A program made the position numbers and the translations under genes. From Cenococcum geophilum 1.58 (taxonomy: Eukaryota > Ascomycota > Dothideomycetes > Gloniales > Gloniaceae), in assembly GCA_001692895.1 (NCBI GenBank), contig KV748207.1:248001-312000 (forward strand): 64,000 nt of DNA. Reading direction: 5' to 3'. The notes under the pieces are model-generated. The model did not search any database and was not told where the DNA came from. It worked only from the letters and a program-made list of their open reading frames with translations. Every line of letters starts with the position of its first letter. Position 1 is the first letter of the stretch. Shown here in pieces: positions 53,065 to 64,000 of the stretch.

Positions 53065-55017
53065 TGTTGATCACCTCTGCTGGTTTTTGGCATTATTTCC
53101 GGAGTAGCACTATCTTGGCACTGCGCGATGTGTTGCGTGTAAAACTAATGCAGCCAAGTGTCTTTGCCTGCGTAAAACAAGCTCAAGCCTATTTCGTCAA
53201 GAAGCCTCCGAGGATACGAGCAGGTACTCGCTTGCGGTTCAAGATAGGTGAGGGATTTGGAAATCCATCATCGATTTCCCAAGGTGGCAGTTGCTGGAGA
53301 TTCAGGCCTGCAGATGATATAAAGACTCCGCGTGTTCGCGGTTTCACCCTTGGACTCGATCGCGGTTAGGCCTCCGTGTTGAGCCGCACGCTGGGTGTTG
53401 CCAAGATGATGACCTCAGCTGAGGAAATGAAGAATTCAGCCGTTTCATTTGTTCGGTCGGTGCTTTAATCACCACACAGGGCATGAGTAAGCACTAGGCG
53501 TACTGGCGCACGCATAGATGGCCTTATCCGGAAATGGGAGTAATCACGAATATCTAGGACTAATTGTCAAGATTGGGTATCTATAGTCAGAACTCGTGTC
53601 CGAGACTGTTTCGGCGCCGTTGCCGTGGCGGTGGTAAGGCTGATGGTTCAGAGGGTTAAGAGGGGCTGAGAGGGCTGGGATGGCTGGGATGGGCTGGGAT
53701 TGGCTGGGTTGGCACACATGGCGGCGGAGAGATGGTCTCAGCCCTAACAAGGTGGAAAGCGAGTGGGCCGCATTGATTGCGTGAATTGAATTGCGCGAGT
53801 TGGGTGAGTTGGGTATTCGTGAAGGACAGGTGAAACACGGCAGAAGATATCACTTCGGTGGTCATCCGCGTACTTTTGACGTTCGCGCACGGTCCACCTC
53901 TCGCAGGACTTCACCAGCGGAAGGGATAGGCTCTGTTATTCATGATTATGGATGCAAATCGCTAAAAGTTTAAATTCGTATCGGCCCTATGGCGGTTATG
54001 TTTACACACCGGGCATAGCACGGCTATTACCTGGCCGTTACTTCGGTGGCCCGCCGCAAAGCAACAGGTCCGCGGATGGCAGGGCGACCGTTACGCATCT
54101 AGCGGAATTGGCTTCCACGCTTGTGTTGCTCCGCTCGCCGAACATCGTCCACCAACACCAGGATGCGCCTTTATATGAGCATGTCTCTCGCGTTACTAAA
54201 GCCACCATGCTCGTTCGAGAAAGTGCATAAGCTGCGCGCATCAGCACTGCTCTTTCCACGCGACACAGCCCAATCCTAGCGCCTGTCGTGATGTTATTAC
54301 CAAGCAGCTTTTGTCCGTTGATATGATTACTCAGCCGCCGTTTCCCACCGTCCCTTTTACTCAACTCCTTTCCCTATGGCTGCTCCCTACTGGCCGACAT
54401 GGCTGTAGTACCGCTCGTTTGATACGACTTTGGCACATTGGCGCATTCGCACCGTCTTCGCGTTGTGCGTCCTCCATCAGCTTCGTTTTTCTGTACATCC
54501 TGGCACCCGTCTTTCGAACTACCGCCGCTTGTTTGCCAGCGGTGAACGGGACGGCTTCCTGTCCTACAGCATTTCGGACCCTTGACATTCTTCTAACAGC
54601 CGAAGGAACCGCGGACGGCAGTGGCGCAACTCTCCTTTTTAGTCCCGCTTCTATTTCTGCACAGGCGTCTGTCCACTCTAGTCTGACGGCGCTTGGATGC
54701 ATCAATAAACCGCTAGTTACTCTACTCGGTCATACCATATATTTTATACTGTCAATTTATTTCATACTCTTCCATCCCCGGCGTTTTTCCAACATAATCA
54801 TCCCCGCCGTCAGCTCAGCTCTTGAAGGTCTTTTCATCGCAGCTTCACCCCGACTTTTTTCAACATTACTAATCCCTCTTAGCACCGCGGGGGGACTTGC
54901 TTCGGGCTTCGGAGTTCGTCCGAAATCGAAACCGTTAGTCTTGGCCCGGAATCGCCTCAGGTAGACGAATGGCGGACTGGACAGGTTCCATTTGTCTCTC
55001 AAGGGCTGGTGCTACTC
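53065..55017. other. Intergenic region with overlapping weak frames
   Basis: Short tandem GGGATGGCT/GGGCTGGGAT words occur at 53,670-53,710. A 217-codon plus-strand frame (54,311-54,964) contains hydrophobic stretches but overlaps minus-strand frames of similar quality, and neither has a recognisable domain, so no gene is called. The last few hundred bases should contain the promoter of the gene at 55,018. Confidence 0.35.
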
Positions 55018-57054
55018 ATGGAACCTGGCTCGGGAAGGAAAAGGCCTTGGGAAGAAGAAAATACAACCCACGTCCCACCTGCCCGCCCAGCGTCGACTTC
55101 TGCGCCGCGCGAGAGTCTAATTCCCCCGCTGCCGCAACGTGCCGACTGGTACGCTCGTGACAGCCAGGATCAGGGTCACAGGAGACTGCCCCCATTATAC
55201 ACCCCCTCATGCGCCGCATCAGCAGAGCATGGCGTAGGCGCATCAAGCTCATCCCAGGCATCGTCTCAATTCTTCGGGCCTGTGGGATTCTTCGATGTCT
55301 TTCAACCAAAAAGACAACGACTTCAAGATGGCGAAGGTATGATTCTACCCTTTCATCGTCCTGACTCAGCCGTTCAGCGACAAATGTGCGGTGTGAAGAG
55401 CCGCAACGCATAATTGGCATGGATTAGTCGTGCCTCTGTTCGGCTACCTGTTTCAGCATGCGTCCACCATCGTCAGTGGCTAAATCCTGATTACAGAACC
55501 ATCAATAACCTATCTGAGTGAGCTTGAGTCGAATCAATCTCTACGCCCACTTGTCACTGATGCGCAACACTTTCGATTCGGGGCTGATCCGGCGCCGCAT
55601 GCAGCAGGGGCAGTGATCTGCTGTAATCCCACCTGCTCAGGCCAAACATGTTCCAAGATTCGTACAGTAGTCCAGAAGCTTGCCTCAGAACTTATCATAT
55701 TGGATTCAAGGGTTAGATCAATCTTGCACAGTAACACTCAATCGCTCAAAGAGGTAAATTTCCTGCAGAACGCCAACTGCGTGGCTCAAAATGCTCTGAT
55801 TCGTCAATCATGGTCACTAATATTTCACATCAGACTCCTGAGGTCGAGAGCGTGGGCACTGAGAAATCACTTCAGTGGGCGCTTGATCTTGTGCAATGGA
55901 CCAATCTCAAATTACAAGATCATACCGAAAGATTAGTCGCACGCGCTCCCGAGCAAGGCCTTTATCAAAGCGAACCGACTTCGGCTGTAGGCCTTTACGA
56001 AACCATGAAACGAAGACAAGAGAATATTGATCGCGAAGAACATTCACCCTCGACTAGGCCGCCACCCGGCTCACTGTACGAACTCCCGAGGTTCCCACAT
56101 CCTGCTAGAATTCCCGAGGATAATCGGAGAAGTCTTTATAGCAGCGACCTCCCATCTATGTCACACTCACCGCATCGTACAGCATCATCAGGCTCAATCT
56201 TTATCCCCCCTCAGTCTCCACTGCAGGCCTCACAAACATTACGCAGTGGGATGCTCCCATCACCATCATCAATGAATTTCCCTACTGGACCTAACCTACC
56301 ACCAATCTCCCCGCCTTCTTCTTCTGTGCAAACTTCTGCTCAAGCAGTCCATTTCCAGGATCTTCAACATCAGGTCAGCATCAAGACGCTAGCATTTCAA
56401 ACGTTGCAGCGTGAATACGACAGTCTTCTTCAGAAGCTCGAGCGGCAGCGGACCAAGTGCGCAACGCTAGAGAAGAAGTTTGAAGTCAGTGATGTCGAGA
56501 TCAACACACTAACGGACGAAAGGGAGAAGCTGCAAGCGCAAATCGCCGCGCTCGAATCGCATGTTGAGGAACTCCAAAAAAGTCGCGATGAAGCACGCCG
56601 CCAACTCTCCGCTAATGGCGCTCAGTACATGCGCATAATGGAGATGGCAAGCCGACTGCAAGCGCAGGGGGCTGAAGACAAGAAACGCTGGGAGGCAGAA
56701 AAAGTCGAATTGGAGCGTAGAATCAAGCTACTGGAGGAGGCGATGGTGACCGGGGGGGAGAGGCCGGACGCACCGCTCACGCAAGCTGCAACTGAACCGT
56801 TTCATCCTACATCGGTGAGGCAACCGGCAGCTTCGACTACGACTGCTCCTATGACTCCAACGTTAGCGTCTTCGGCCGAGACAATAGCTGTCCTCCGCGC
56901 CGAAATCGCAAGGCTGCGCTCGCGGACCCAATCGCTGGAAACGGCATTGCAGACAATGAAGGATGAGAGCATCTCCATTCAGGCTGCAGCTCAAACGCTG
57001 GTTGGCTCGGGCCGCAAGGTCAAAGACGCGGTGGATACTGTGCTTGGGGAATGA
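55018..57054 (+). CDS. Cys-motif and coiled-coil protein, unknown function
   Basis: Three exons, 55018-55336, 55497-55753 and 55834-57054, total 1,797 nt and 598 residues. Order: disordered Pro/Ser-rich N-terminus (1-105); a compact Cys-containing segment at about 145-165 (ICCNPTCSGQTCSKIRTVVQ) leading into a helix; a Pro/Ser-rich linker; then a long coiled coil at about 370-510 (LQREYDSLLQKLERQRTKCA, EREKLQAQIAALESHVEELQ) and a second helix near the C-terminus (IAVLRAEIARLRSRTQSLET). The CC-x4-C-x4-C pattern could bind zinc. I do not recognise a named family. Introns are 160 and 80 bp, longer than elsewhere in the window. Confidence 0.7.
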
Positions 57055-58744
57055 ATTCGCTTGAGTTGTAGTCTGATATGCCAAGTCTTTTTATATGAAA
57101 TCACGAATGTTGCATAACATCTAGTCAGCTCACTCTGCTGACTACAAACGATGTCTTAAGACGCGAGAGCATCTGACGGAACTGCGTCCCGGTTTCTCCG
57201 CCACTTTCGCGATCAGATACCAGAGACCTCTGGTTCGTGTCACGTCGGTGCGAAGATGCAGATATTTCCAATCCATTACGAGCCGCGCCTCCCCGCAAGC
57301 CACCAATACATCTACCTCTCCAGTCCAGCTTACATGTCGCGGCTCTCAGCTGGGAAAGTGGGCCTTATGCATCCTCAACCCCGAGATATGCTCGCCTTCG
57401 CCACCATCGCCCACCTCGGGCCCGTATTCCGCCGACATGTCATTCCTCTTGTTTTTGCTCTTTGCCGCGGCAAAGGGCACAGCTTATCCGCCACCATGGT
57501 CCGATCCCGCTTGAGGGTCAAGCAATATCTTCCGCGGATGCGGGGAGCGGGTTAGCGCGGAAGGAAGGCTCTTGCTCCCTCCAATGTTGTTCTGATTTGT
57601 GACATGCATTTGATATCGATAGCATTTACTCTTGCGGCGAGCGGCAGCGTGTGGTCAGGCAGCTGCCAGCCAATGCTTTGTTCTTTTGTTTTTAGGGGAC
57701 GGAGCGGCGAGCATAGCGGATACCTTTCCTTCTCCTTCACTGTAACACCATCTCGCTCCTCTTGACCTACAATATTCCATGTAGCGTCCCGTGGGGTGGG
57801 TGGGTGCGCGACGTGGATACGGTGACGCCTCTAACTCGCCCGCCTATTTTTGGTCTAGTTTTATGTTTTTCCTAGTAGCAGTTTCGACACAGCATGGAGA
57901 GGCTAGTTTAGCATGGGCAGCGCATGGGGCAGTGGCACTTCGCAAGCATCTAAAACACGTTATAGAGATTCGACATAGACATAAGAAAGCTTATGACTTT
58001 GGATGTGCAGATGGCCTGCTTCTGGCTAGCGTTGGCGCGCGGGCTGGCGGGCTATCCCAAAGCGGCAACTCAAAGTCGCCAGCAGTGACAAACTGCCTTA
58101 CAGCAACCTTACACAGGCTTGCACCAACCCAACACGCGCCACCACCGCGGCGCTCTCTTTCGCGGCTCGAAATAGAATGCTGTGCGGGCCATGCATGCGT
58201 GACGTAAAGGACGGAGGAGCAGGAACTGATGGCGAAGTTTTTTCTGCCTGCGCAGCGGATCCCGAGCGAGCGTGAGCGAGGCCCGCATGACAAATCTGGT
58301 TCTCTGGGCCGCGCCGGCGGCGGTCGTATGCCTGCACGCGCGTGGACGGCCGTTCGCCGCATCTTATATTGACGGCTGCCATATCACCGCATGCGGTTGA
58401 AAAAACACGGCATAGTTTCCGCTGCACTGCGACAGTAACGGTCTTGCAGCATATGATCAGCACGTAATCAGCAGATATGGGATTTCTCGGCAAGGTGGGA
58501 CTGCATGCACAATTTTCTTTTCTAAATTTTTTTTCTTATTCGTACATTAACAGCTATTTTTATCCTACCTGTTACAGTACAAGTAGGTGCCGTGCAAGAC
58601 TTGCAACCCTAGCAGCGGACGAGAAAAATGCAAAAGCCTGCCCAGTGCCATCGCCCCGTTTCCGTGCGATCTTCTCCCACCCGCGCCGGGGACCCCTCGT
58701 GAGAAACTGTGGTGGAGAATGTGATTAGAAGCACCCGAACGCGC
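57055..58744. other. Convergent intergenic region; no gene seen
   Basis: Between the 3' ends of the coiled-coil gene and SMC1. Overlapping short frames on both strands at 57,237-57,602 and 57,791-58,362 show no domain. A T/A-rich run at 58,510-58,560 may be part of a transcription end. Confidence 0.4.
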
Positions 58745-61700
58745 TCACGACGGTTGGTATTTTCGCAGCTGCATACGTTAGCACATGGCTCGTCCAAACA
58801 CCACCCATCGTCTCGAACAACGGCAAAGAGACCCCTTCTGTCTCGCCGAAATGAAGGAGGGGAAAGGGGTCGAGTGGGGTATGGTTGGGTAGACAACTCA
58901 CATCCAAACTAACAACGCGACTACTCATCCTGCTCTGGTCGCGCATCACGCCGACCAACCCCTCGCTCTCTTGAAACAAGCCGCTCTTCAAACTAATCAC
59001 GATAAACTGCATCCCCGGCCCCGCGTGCTCCTTTACGTACTTAGCCACCCTAGACACATTGACGTTGTCCAGCGCGGCGTCGACCTCGTCCAGCACGAAA
59101 AACGGACTCGGCTGGAACGAGTGGATGGCAAACAGCAGCGCCAGCGCCGCGATCGTCTTCTCGCCGCCAGAGAGGTGCTCCATGTCGCGGAACCGCTTGA
59201 GCGGCGGCATGGCGTGGTATTTCAGCCCGCTCAGGAACGGCTCGGCCGAGTCCTCGGTGTCCAGGTACGCCTGCCCGCCCATCGGGAACTGTGCGCTGCG
59301 CGTCAGCTCGCGGTACGTCGTGCCGATCTGCTCCGCGATGTGCGAGAAGGCCTTTTGGAAGAGGGTTAGCCGCTGCGTTTTCACGTCTTCGAAGGCGTCT
59401 TTGGCTCGTTTGGCTGCCCGGCGTGCGGCGTCGAATTCTTTTTCGGTGGATTTCAGCCGCGTCAGCACGGTTTCGAGGCGCTCGATCGCGCGCATGTTGG
59501 GCGACATTTTGTCTAGGGCACTGCTGAGGTTGGAGATGGTTTCGAGGAGCATGGCTTCGCGCTGGGGGGATGGATCCTGTGGGTAGCGTTAGTTTCTAGC
59601 TCGTAAAGTTGGGTCAGGGTGTAGCCCAGGGGAAAGGAAGGGACGGAAGGGAGTGGAGATCAGGCACACATTTTCCAGTTCCTCGTCCAGCTCGTCGAAA
59701 TCGACCTCGATGCCATAGTCCTGCACCTCGGCCACCTGCAGCGTCGCATCCGGGTCCTCGTCCACGTCCATGTCGCCCTGGTCCTCCCCTAGCATGTTGT
59801 CCAGCGGCAGCGAGCTGAGCGGTTTCGAGCCCTGCTCAAACGGGATCTTGATCTCGTCGATCTTGCATTTGCGCAATAGCGCGTAGCGGCCGGCAGAGTT
59901 GCGCTGGACCTCGGCTTCGAGGGCCGCGACGGCGCGCAGGACGCCTTCGACAGACTTGTTGCGCTTGGCGAGCTCGCGGCGCTGCTCGCCCACGACGTCG
60001 GATTTCTGCGTCGCTTTCTCTTGCTGCGTGGTCAGCGCTGCTTTGAACGAGTCGAGCTCGGCCGAAAGCACGTCCAGGCTATCTTGCATGGTGTCTTTCT
60101 CGGCGCGCAGCGAGACGATTAGGTCTTCGTCGCGCTGTGACTGCTCCTCGAGCGCCCTGATGCGGTCGTTTGTCGCTTGCAGCCGGTTGGTCTCGAAGCT
60201 CAGCTGGTTCTCGAGCCGGCTGCGCTGTTTCGTGAACTCGAGTCTCTTCTCGGCGGCGTTTTGCTGCAGAGATCCTTGCTGGGCTTCGTAGTCCCGGATG
60301 TTTTCGTAGCCCAGACGCTGGCAGAATGCCGCGAACACTTCGTCCTCGACTCTGCTCACCGAGTCCTGGAAGGTTTTGAGAGTGCTCTTTAGCCGTTCCA
60401 GTCGCTGTGATAACTCCTGGTATTTCGGCTGCGTTTCTTGGAATTGATTCCTTGCGAATGCATGCTCTTTCTTCTTGCTTTGGATGTTGCGGTCTAGAGC
60501 TTTCACTTCGTCCTGGGCGAAGTTTAGGCGGTGCTCCAGCCCCGCGAGCTCTCCTTGCAGGGTTTCTTCTTCTGTGCCGCGCCGATGGCCTTTGGGTAGC
60601 TCGGCGAGGCGCTCTAGCAGGTTGTCTTTGACTTTGCGAAGGTTTTCGACTTCTGTGTCTTCCCAGCGTTTGGTGTTTCGGTCGGATGGGCCGCGACCAC
60701 CTGTCATCAGACCGCCCTTGTGAATGACGGTTCCGTCGAGTGTAACGGCTTTGGCTTCGATGCCTTTGTCATAGCAGAGATATTTCGCGACTGCAAGATC
60801 ATCGCAGACAATTGCGTTGCCGCAGGCATAAGACATAGCTCGCTCGACCGAGCTGTCATAATCGATAGTGTCGATAGCCAGGCGCATGCCTCTATGCATG
60901 CCCTTCAGATTTGAATTGATACCCTTGACCTGTATAGTATCAAGCGGAATGAATGTTGCCTGACCGTATCTCTGCTCACGGAGGAATTGAATGCAGTCCT
61001 TGGCTGTCTTCTCTGTGTCCACCACTATGGCATCGAAATGTCGCCCGAGTACGGTGCTAACCGCAGCCTCGTACTTCTTCTGCTTTGGTTTGCACAACTC
61101 GTGAACTCTGCCCCGGACGGCATTGGAGTAGACGCGCTTCATCGCAGCCACGATCTCTCGAGCACGCATTTCCTTCTCGCTTTGCCTCCGGCCGTTGTCA
61201 GCCTCGAGCAACTTAGTTAGGACGTCTTGCAATCGTTCATTGAGCTCGGTCTGAAGTTGCGCACTGCGTAGACGCTCCGAAGTGAGCTGGTTGTATTCCT
61301 TCTTCTTCGTATTTATTTCCTGCTCTGTCTGCTTGATCTGCCCAGTTATGTTCTGCCGTCGGTCCTGTAACTCTGATATCTCATCCTCGAGCTTCTGGAC
61401 TTGGGCTTGTGACAACTCGACCTTGCTCTTCAGGCTATTGAGAGTCTCCTCATCAGTCTTGACTTGACGGGTGAGATCATTGACTTGGATCTGATCACCA
61501 GAGGTTCGCTTGGTAACCTCGCTCCGTAGTCTGTTATACTCTTGCAGATCTGCCTCACTGAGCTCCCGACCTTCCTGCTGGGCAACCTGCTTCCATTCAT
61601 CTTCCCACTTCTTTTGGGCTTTTTTGACAGTAGCGAGATTTTTCTTATGCTGGTCCACGACACGAGCTTGGTTGTCGCGATCTTTCGTAATCTCGGCAAT

Positions 61701-62854
61701 TCGCGTTTGATACTTCTGTAAATCCCGATTCGAGATGCGGATCTTTTCATCGATAGGGACAAGGCCGTTCTCTTTCTCCTCGATTTCTTTCTCTTTATTC
61801 CTAATGTTCCTCTCAATTTTCGACACATCCCGTGCAACCTTGGCTTGGTCCTTCTTAGCATCTTCGAGCCTTTGATAGTATTTCTCAACGCCACGTTTGT
61901 GTTCCTTCAGCTCTTCCTGATGCATCTGAATCTGCTCTCCAGATTCTTGCATGACGCGCTGGAAATGGAAGAGTTTCCAAAGCACATGCGTGACAACAGC
62001 CTGATCTCGCTCTTCCGCTTTCCGCTCATATTCCTCGGCTTCTTGCTTCTGCTCCTGATACTGTTTAATCTCCGCATTTATGGCACGGCGCTGGTTTAAC
62101 TTAAAAGTCTGGTCATCGATAGCCTTCTCGCATTCAATTTTCAGCTGATCATACTCGGCCTTGTACTCCAGACTGCCTGAAATCTGCTCGATCAGCCGCG
62201 TCAGATCTTTAGGCGACTGTGAGGCAACAGCCTCGACATCGCCCTGGAAGACGAGGAAGTTGCGTGCCTTGATGAGGATAGCTTCGGCCTCCAGCGCATC
62301 GTTGTACTGCTTCGCCGTGACAACACGGTTGTTGATGCGGTACTCGCTCTGCCCCGCACTAGTGATGGTGCGCTTCCACTTCTGCTCCTCGCCCGCGTCA
62401 TCCTCGTATACGGCCATGACCCATGCCGACTGCGGGTCGTTGCGCTGGCTGCTGCGCTGGGTGCCCTCGTCGTCGGACTCGGCGTCGCCATTTGCGACCT
62501 GCTCGGTCGCCGTGCCGTCGGCGTTTATCTTGGAGGTGCGCAGCACGCGCCCACGGTAGACGAGATCGCGGAGGTGAGTGGAGCGCAGATGTGAGGATTT
62601 GATACCCAGCACGAAGGATATGGCATCCATACTGCACGCGATTGTGAGATTGGATGAATGCTAGGATAGTGGGGTACCTACGAGTTGGACTTGCCAGAGC
62701 CATTGGGACCGATGATGGAAGTGAAGTAGGAGTCACCGAACAGCAAGACGTGGTGGCCGCGGTAGGACTTGAAGTCTAGAAGCTGTCAATATAGTGTATT
62801 GGGAGTTGTAGTAAAGGACATGCCCTTGAGCTCTAGTCTCACGAGTTTACCCAT
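58745..62854 (-). CDS. smc1: Cohesin ATPase subunit SMC1
   Basis: Core subunit of the cohesin ring with SMC3 and the kleisin Rad21/Scc1; holds sister chromatids and organises loops. Five exons: 62854-62824, 62775-62682, 62631-59670, 59576-58902 and 58768-58745, 3,786 nt, 1,261 residues, the usual length. Walker A GPNGSGKS is at residues 33-40. Long coiled coils flank the hinge, which lies near residues 540-680 (RVHELCKPKQKKYEAAVSTV). The ABC signature LSGGEKT is near 1165, followed by Walker B FFVLDEVDAALD. Intron 1 is a 48 bp GC-AG intron whose splicing rebuilds LELKDFKSY, and the last exon is 24 nt, ending the protein LDLRKYQPS. All ATPase motifs are intact. Confidence 0.96.
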
Positions 62855-63598
62855 TGCGCCGCGGTTCGAATAGCGGATAAGGTTAACAGAATTATTTGAA
62901 GGGCGCAGAGATGGACGAATAATAAGGACGTCTTAGTCGTAAAGACGTTAATCGTGAATGATCATGGTGTGCGATGACTATGGTGTTGATGATATTCATG
63001 CCACAAACCATCTCTCCTTCGCGTCGCCTCTCGAAGCGCGTCGCGATGTTGGCTGCGGTCCGCCGTAGCGAACAGAGATGTTTTGATCAGGGCCCTGTAA
63101 AGAACACCTGCCACTACCTAGTTGTGCCAGTTAACAAAGACTCATTTCAAGGACTATACTGCAATATCTTCACTCTACACATCTGTACATTATTTGTTAC
63201 CATCAAGCCCTGTCAATGCAAACCCTCCTAGAGCTGCAGCGTAATCAGAGCCACCGTTTCACTGTAGCCTCGGTGTCAAAAACCCCCTATCCGCCTGAGG
63301 AAAAGTTACTGGCACTGCACTATGACGCCTAGAGCTTAAACTCCAATCAACGCACCCTCTTCAACCACGTCCTCGATTCAAACCTCAACGACAAAGACAA
63401 CCGCCTGCTGCTCCCCACAGTCACACGGCCGCGATCATAGGACCCTGTCTGCTTATCCTGTCATGAGCACTCAAGCCCTAATACATAGATAGACGAACTG
63501 TACGCCCCAATGTTTCCTTTTCCACCTTCCTCGTTTCCTGCTCGTCTGCAAAAAAAAGGAATGAAGAACGCAGATTACAAGATCACTGACAAGCCACC
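62855..63598. promoter_or_regulatory. Divergent promoter between SMC1 and the right-edge gene
   Basis: A 744 bp spacer between divergent starts. No TATA box seen; no competing ORF with coding character. Confidence 0.35.
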
Positions 63599-64000
63599 AT
63601 GGCCGTAGGTTCGCCGCCGCGCTACTACCAGAAGCCCTCACATCGCCGCACTTCCTCCGACCTCCATAAAGTCGACGAGGAAGGCCCCGCCATGTCAGAT
63701 CCGATTCCCATACCTCAAAAATCCCTCCCGCAGCCCGGACCCGGGGGAACCTCAGAATTTTCAAATAAGCCTCTACCAGGCGACTCAAGCTATGGCTCCT
63801 CCGCTTTAATGGGAGACGGGTCTCCGCCGAACGAGAGCAGGGTGCCCGGTTTTCCCTCTTCGCCTCCAACACCACGCCTCTCGCGACATCCCTCTTTCTC
63901 GAATAGCAGCGCCTACAGGGATGATGCATCCGATGATGGCTCCTTCTTTCCGCCACTTGAGCGTCTCACCGTATTCGATTTCGTGGAAAACCTCGCATTG
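63599..64000 (+). CDS. 5' part of an unidentified gene, cut by the window edge
   Basis: From an ATG in an ACC-ATGG context at 63,599 the frame stays open for 134 codons to the window end. The first 115 residues are disordered, with Ser/Pro-rich sites (HRRTSSDLHKVDEEGP; SSPPTPRLSRHPSFSNSS), and then a more ordered stretch begins (LERLTVFDFVENLAL). The two Ser-rich motifs look like phosphorylation sites of basophilic or proline-directed kinases. Family unknown because the conserved part lies outside the window. Confidence 0.7.
   Translation, partial: MAVGSPPRYYQKPSHRRTSSDLHKVDEEGPAMSDPIPIPQKSLPQPGPGGTSEFSNKPLPGDSSYGSSALMGDGSPPNESRVPGFPSSPPTPRLSRHPSFSNSSAYRDDASDDGSFFPPLERLTVFDFVENLAL

Noticed and set aside
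54311..54964. 217-codon plus-strand frame with hydrophobic stretches
   Set aside because: Competing minus-strand frames are equally good, no splice sites or domain are visible, and the region looks like upstream DNA of the next gene.

Overview
The window reads as nuclear DNA of a filamentous ascomycete (Pezizomycotina). Genes carry short 45-70 bp introns with GT(A/G)AGT-like donors and CTAAC-type branch points. A Zn(II)2Cys6 regulator and a fungal STAND-type N-terminal domain are present. A 6.4 kb transposon shows the extreme TpA enrichment and CpA/TpG loss expected of repeat-induced point mutation (RIP). I cannot name the species. No rRNA, tRNA or CRISPR array was recognised.

Two compartments alternate. 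Conserved housekeeping blocks: a Pho85-type CDK (1.2-2.2 kb, -); a DCAF/WD40 protein (6.1-9.6 kb, +); the DPM synthase subunit DPM2 (10.1-10.6 kb, -), divergent from splicing factor CWC22 (11.2-13.5 kb, +); a Zn2Cys6 regulator (16.7-19.1 kb, -); FACT subunit POB3 (19.7-21.8 kb, -); 6-phosphogluconolactonase (40.1-40.9 kb, +); two coiled-coil proteins (51.2-53.1 and 55.0-57.1 kb, +); cohesin SMC1 (58.7-62.9 kb, -); and the 5' end of an unidentified gene running off the right edge. Exon joins were worked out by hand, and in every gene given with joins the exon lengths sum to whole codons.

Accessory blocks: eroded pseudogenes (3.4-5.6 kb); a gene-poor 22-29 kb stretch with microsatellites and a 411 bp inverted-repeat element with a 6 bp target duplication; a divergent pair of a VIT-VWA protein and a 10-exon protein with a STAND-like N-terminus but no NACHT domain (30-35.6 kb); related degenerate repeats at 29.3 and 37.7 kb; a dispersed repeat present inverted at 15.9 and 36.3 kb; a phosphomannomutase pseudogene (41.5-42.5 kb); orphan genes at 43-44 kb; and a complete RIP-ruined transposon at 44,645-51,087.

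The most notable object is that transposon. It has 22 bp terminal inverted repeats (one mismatch), a 9 bp target duplication (one C/T mismatch), hairpins nested in both ends, 20 exact copies of one octamer, and two opposing gene corpses: a RecQ-like SF2 helicase and a protein resembling the fungal DUF6589 family. I do not recognise this pairing as a named element class. Three GC-AG introns, two start codons split from or abutting an intron, and very small terminal exons (9 and 24 nt) are further points an automatic annotation would probably get wrong.
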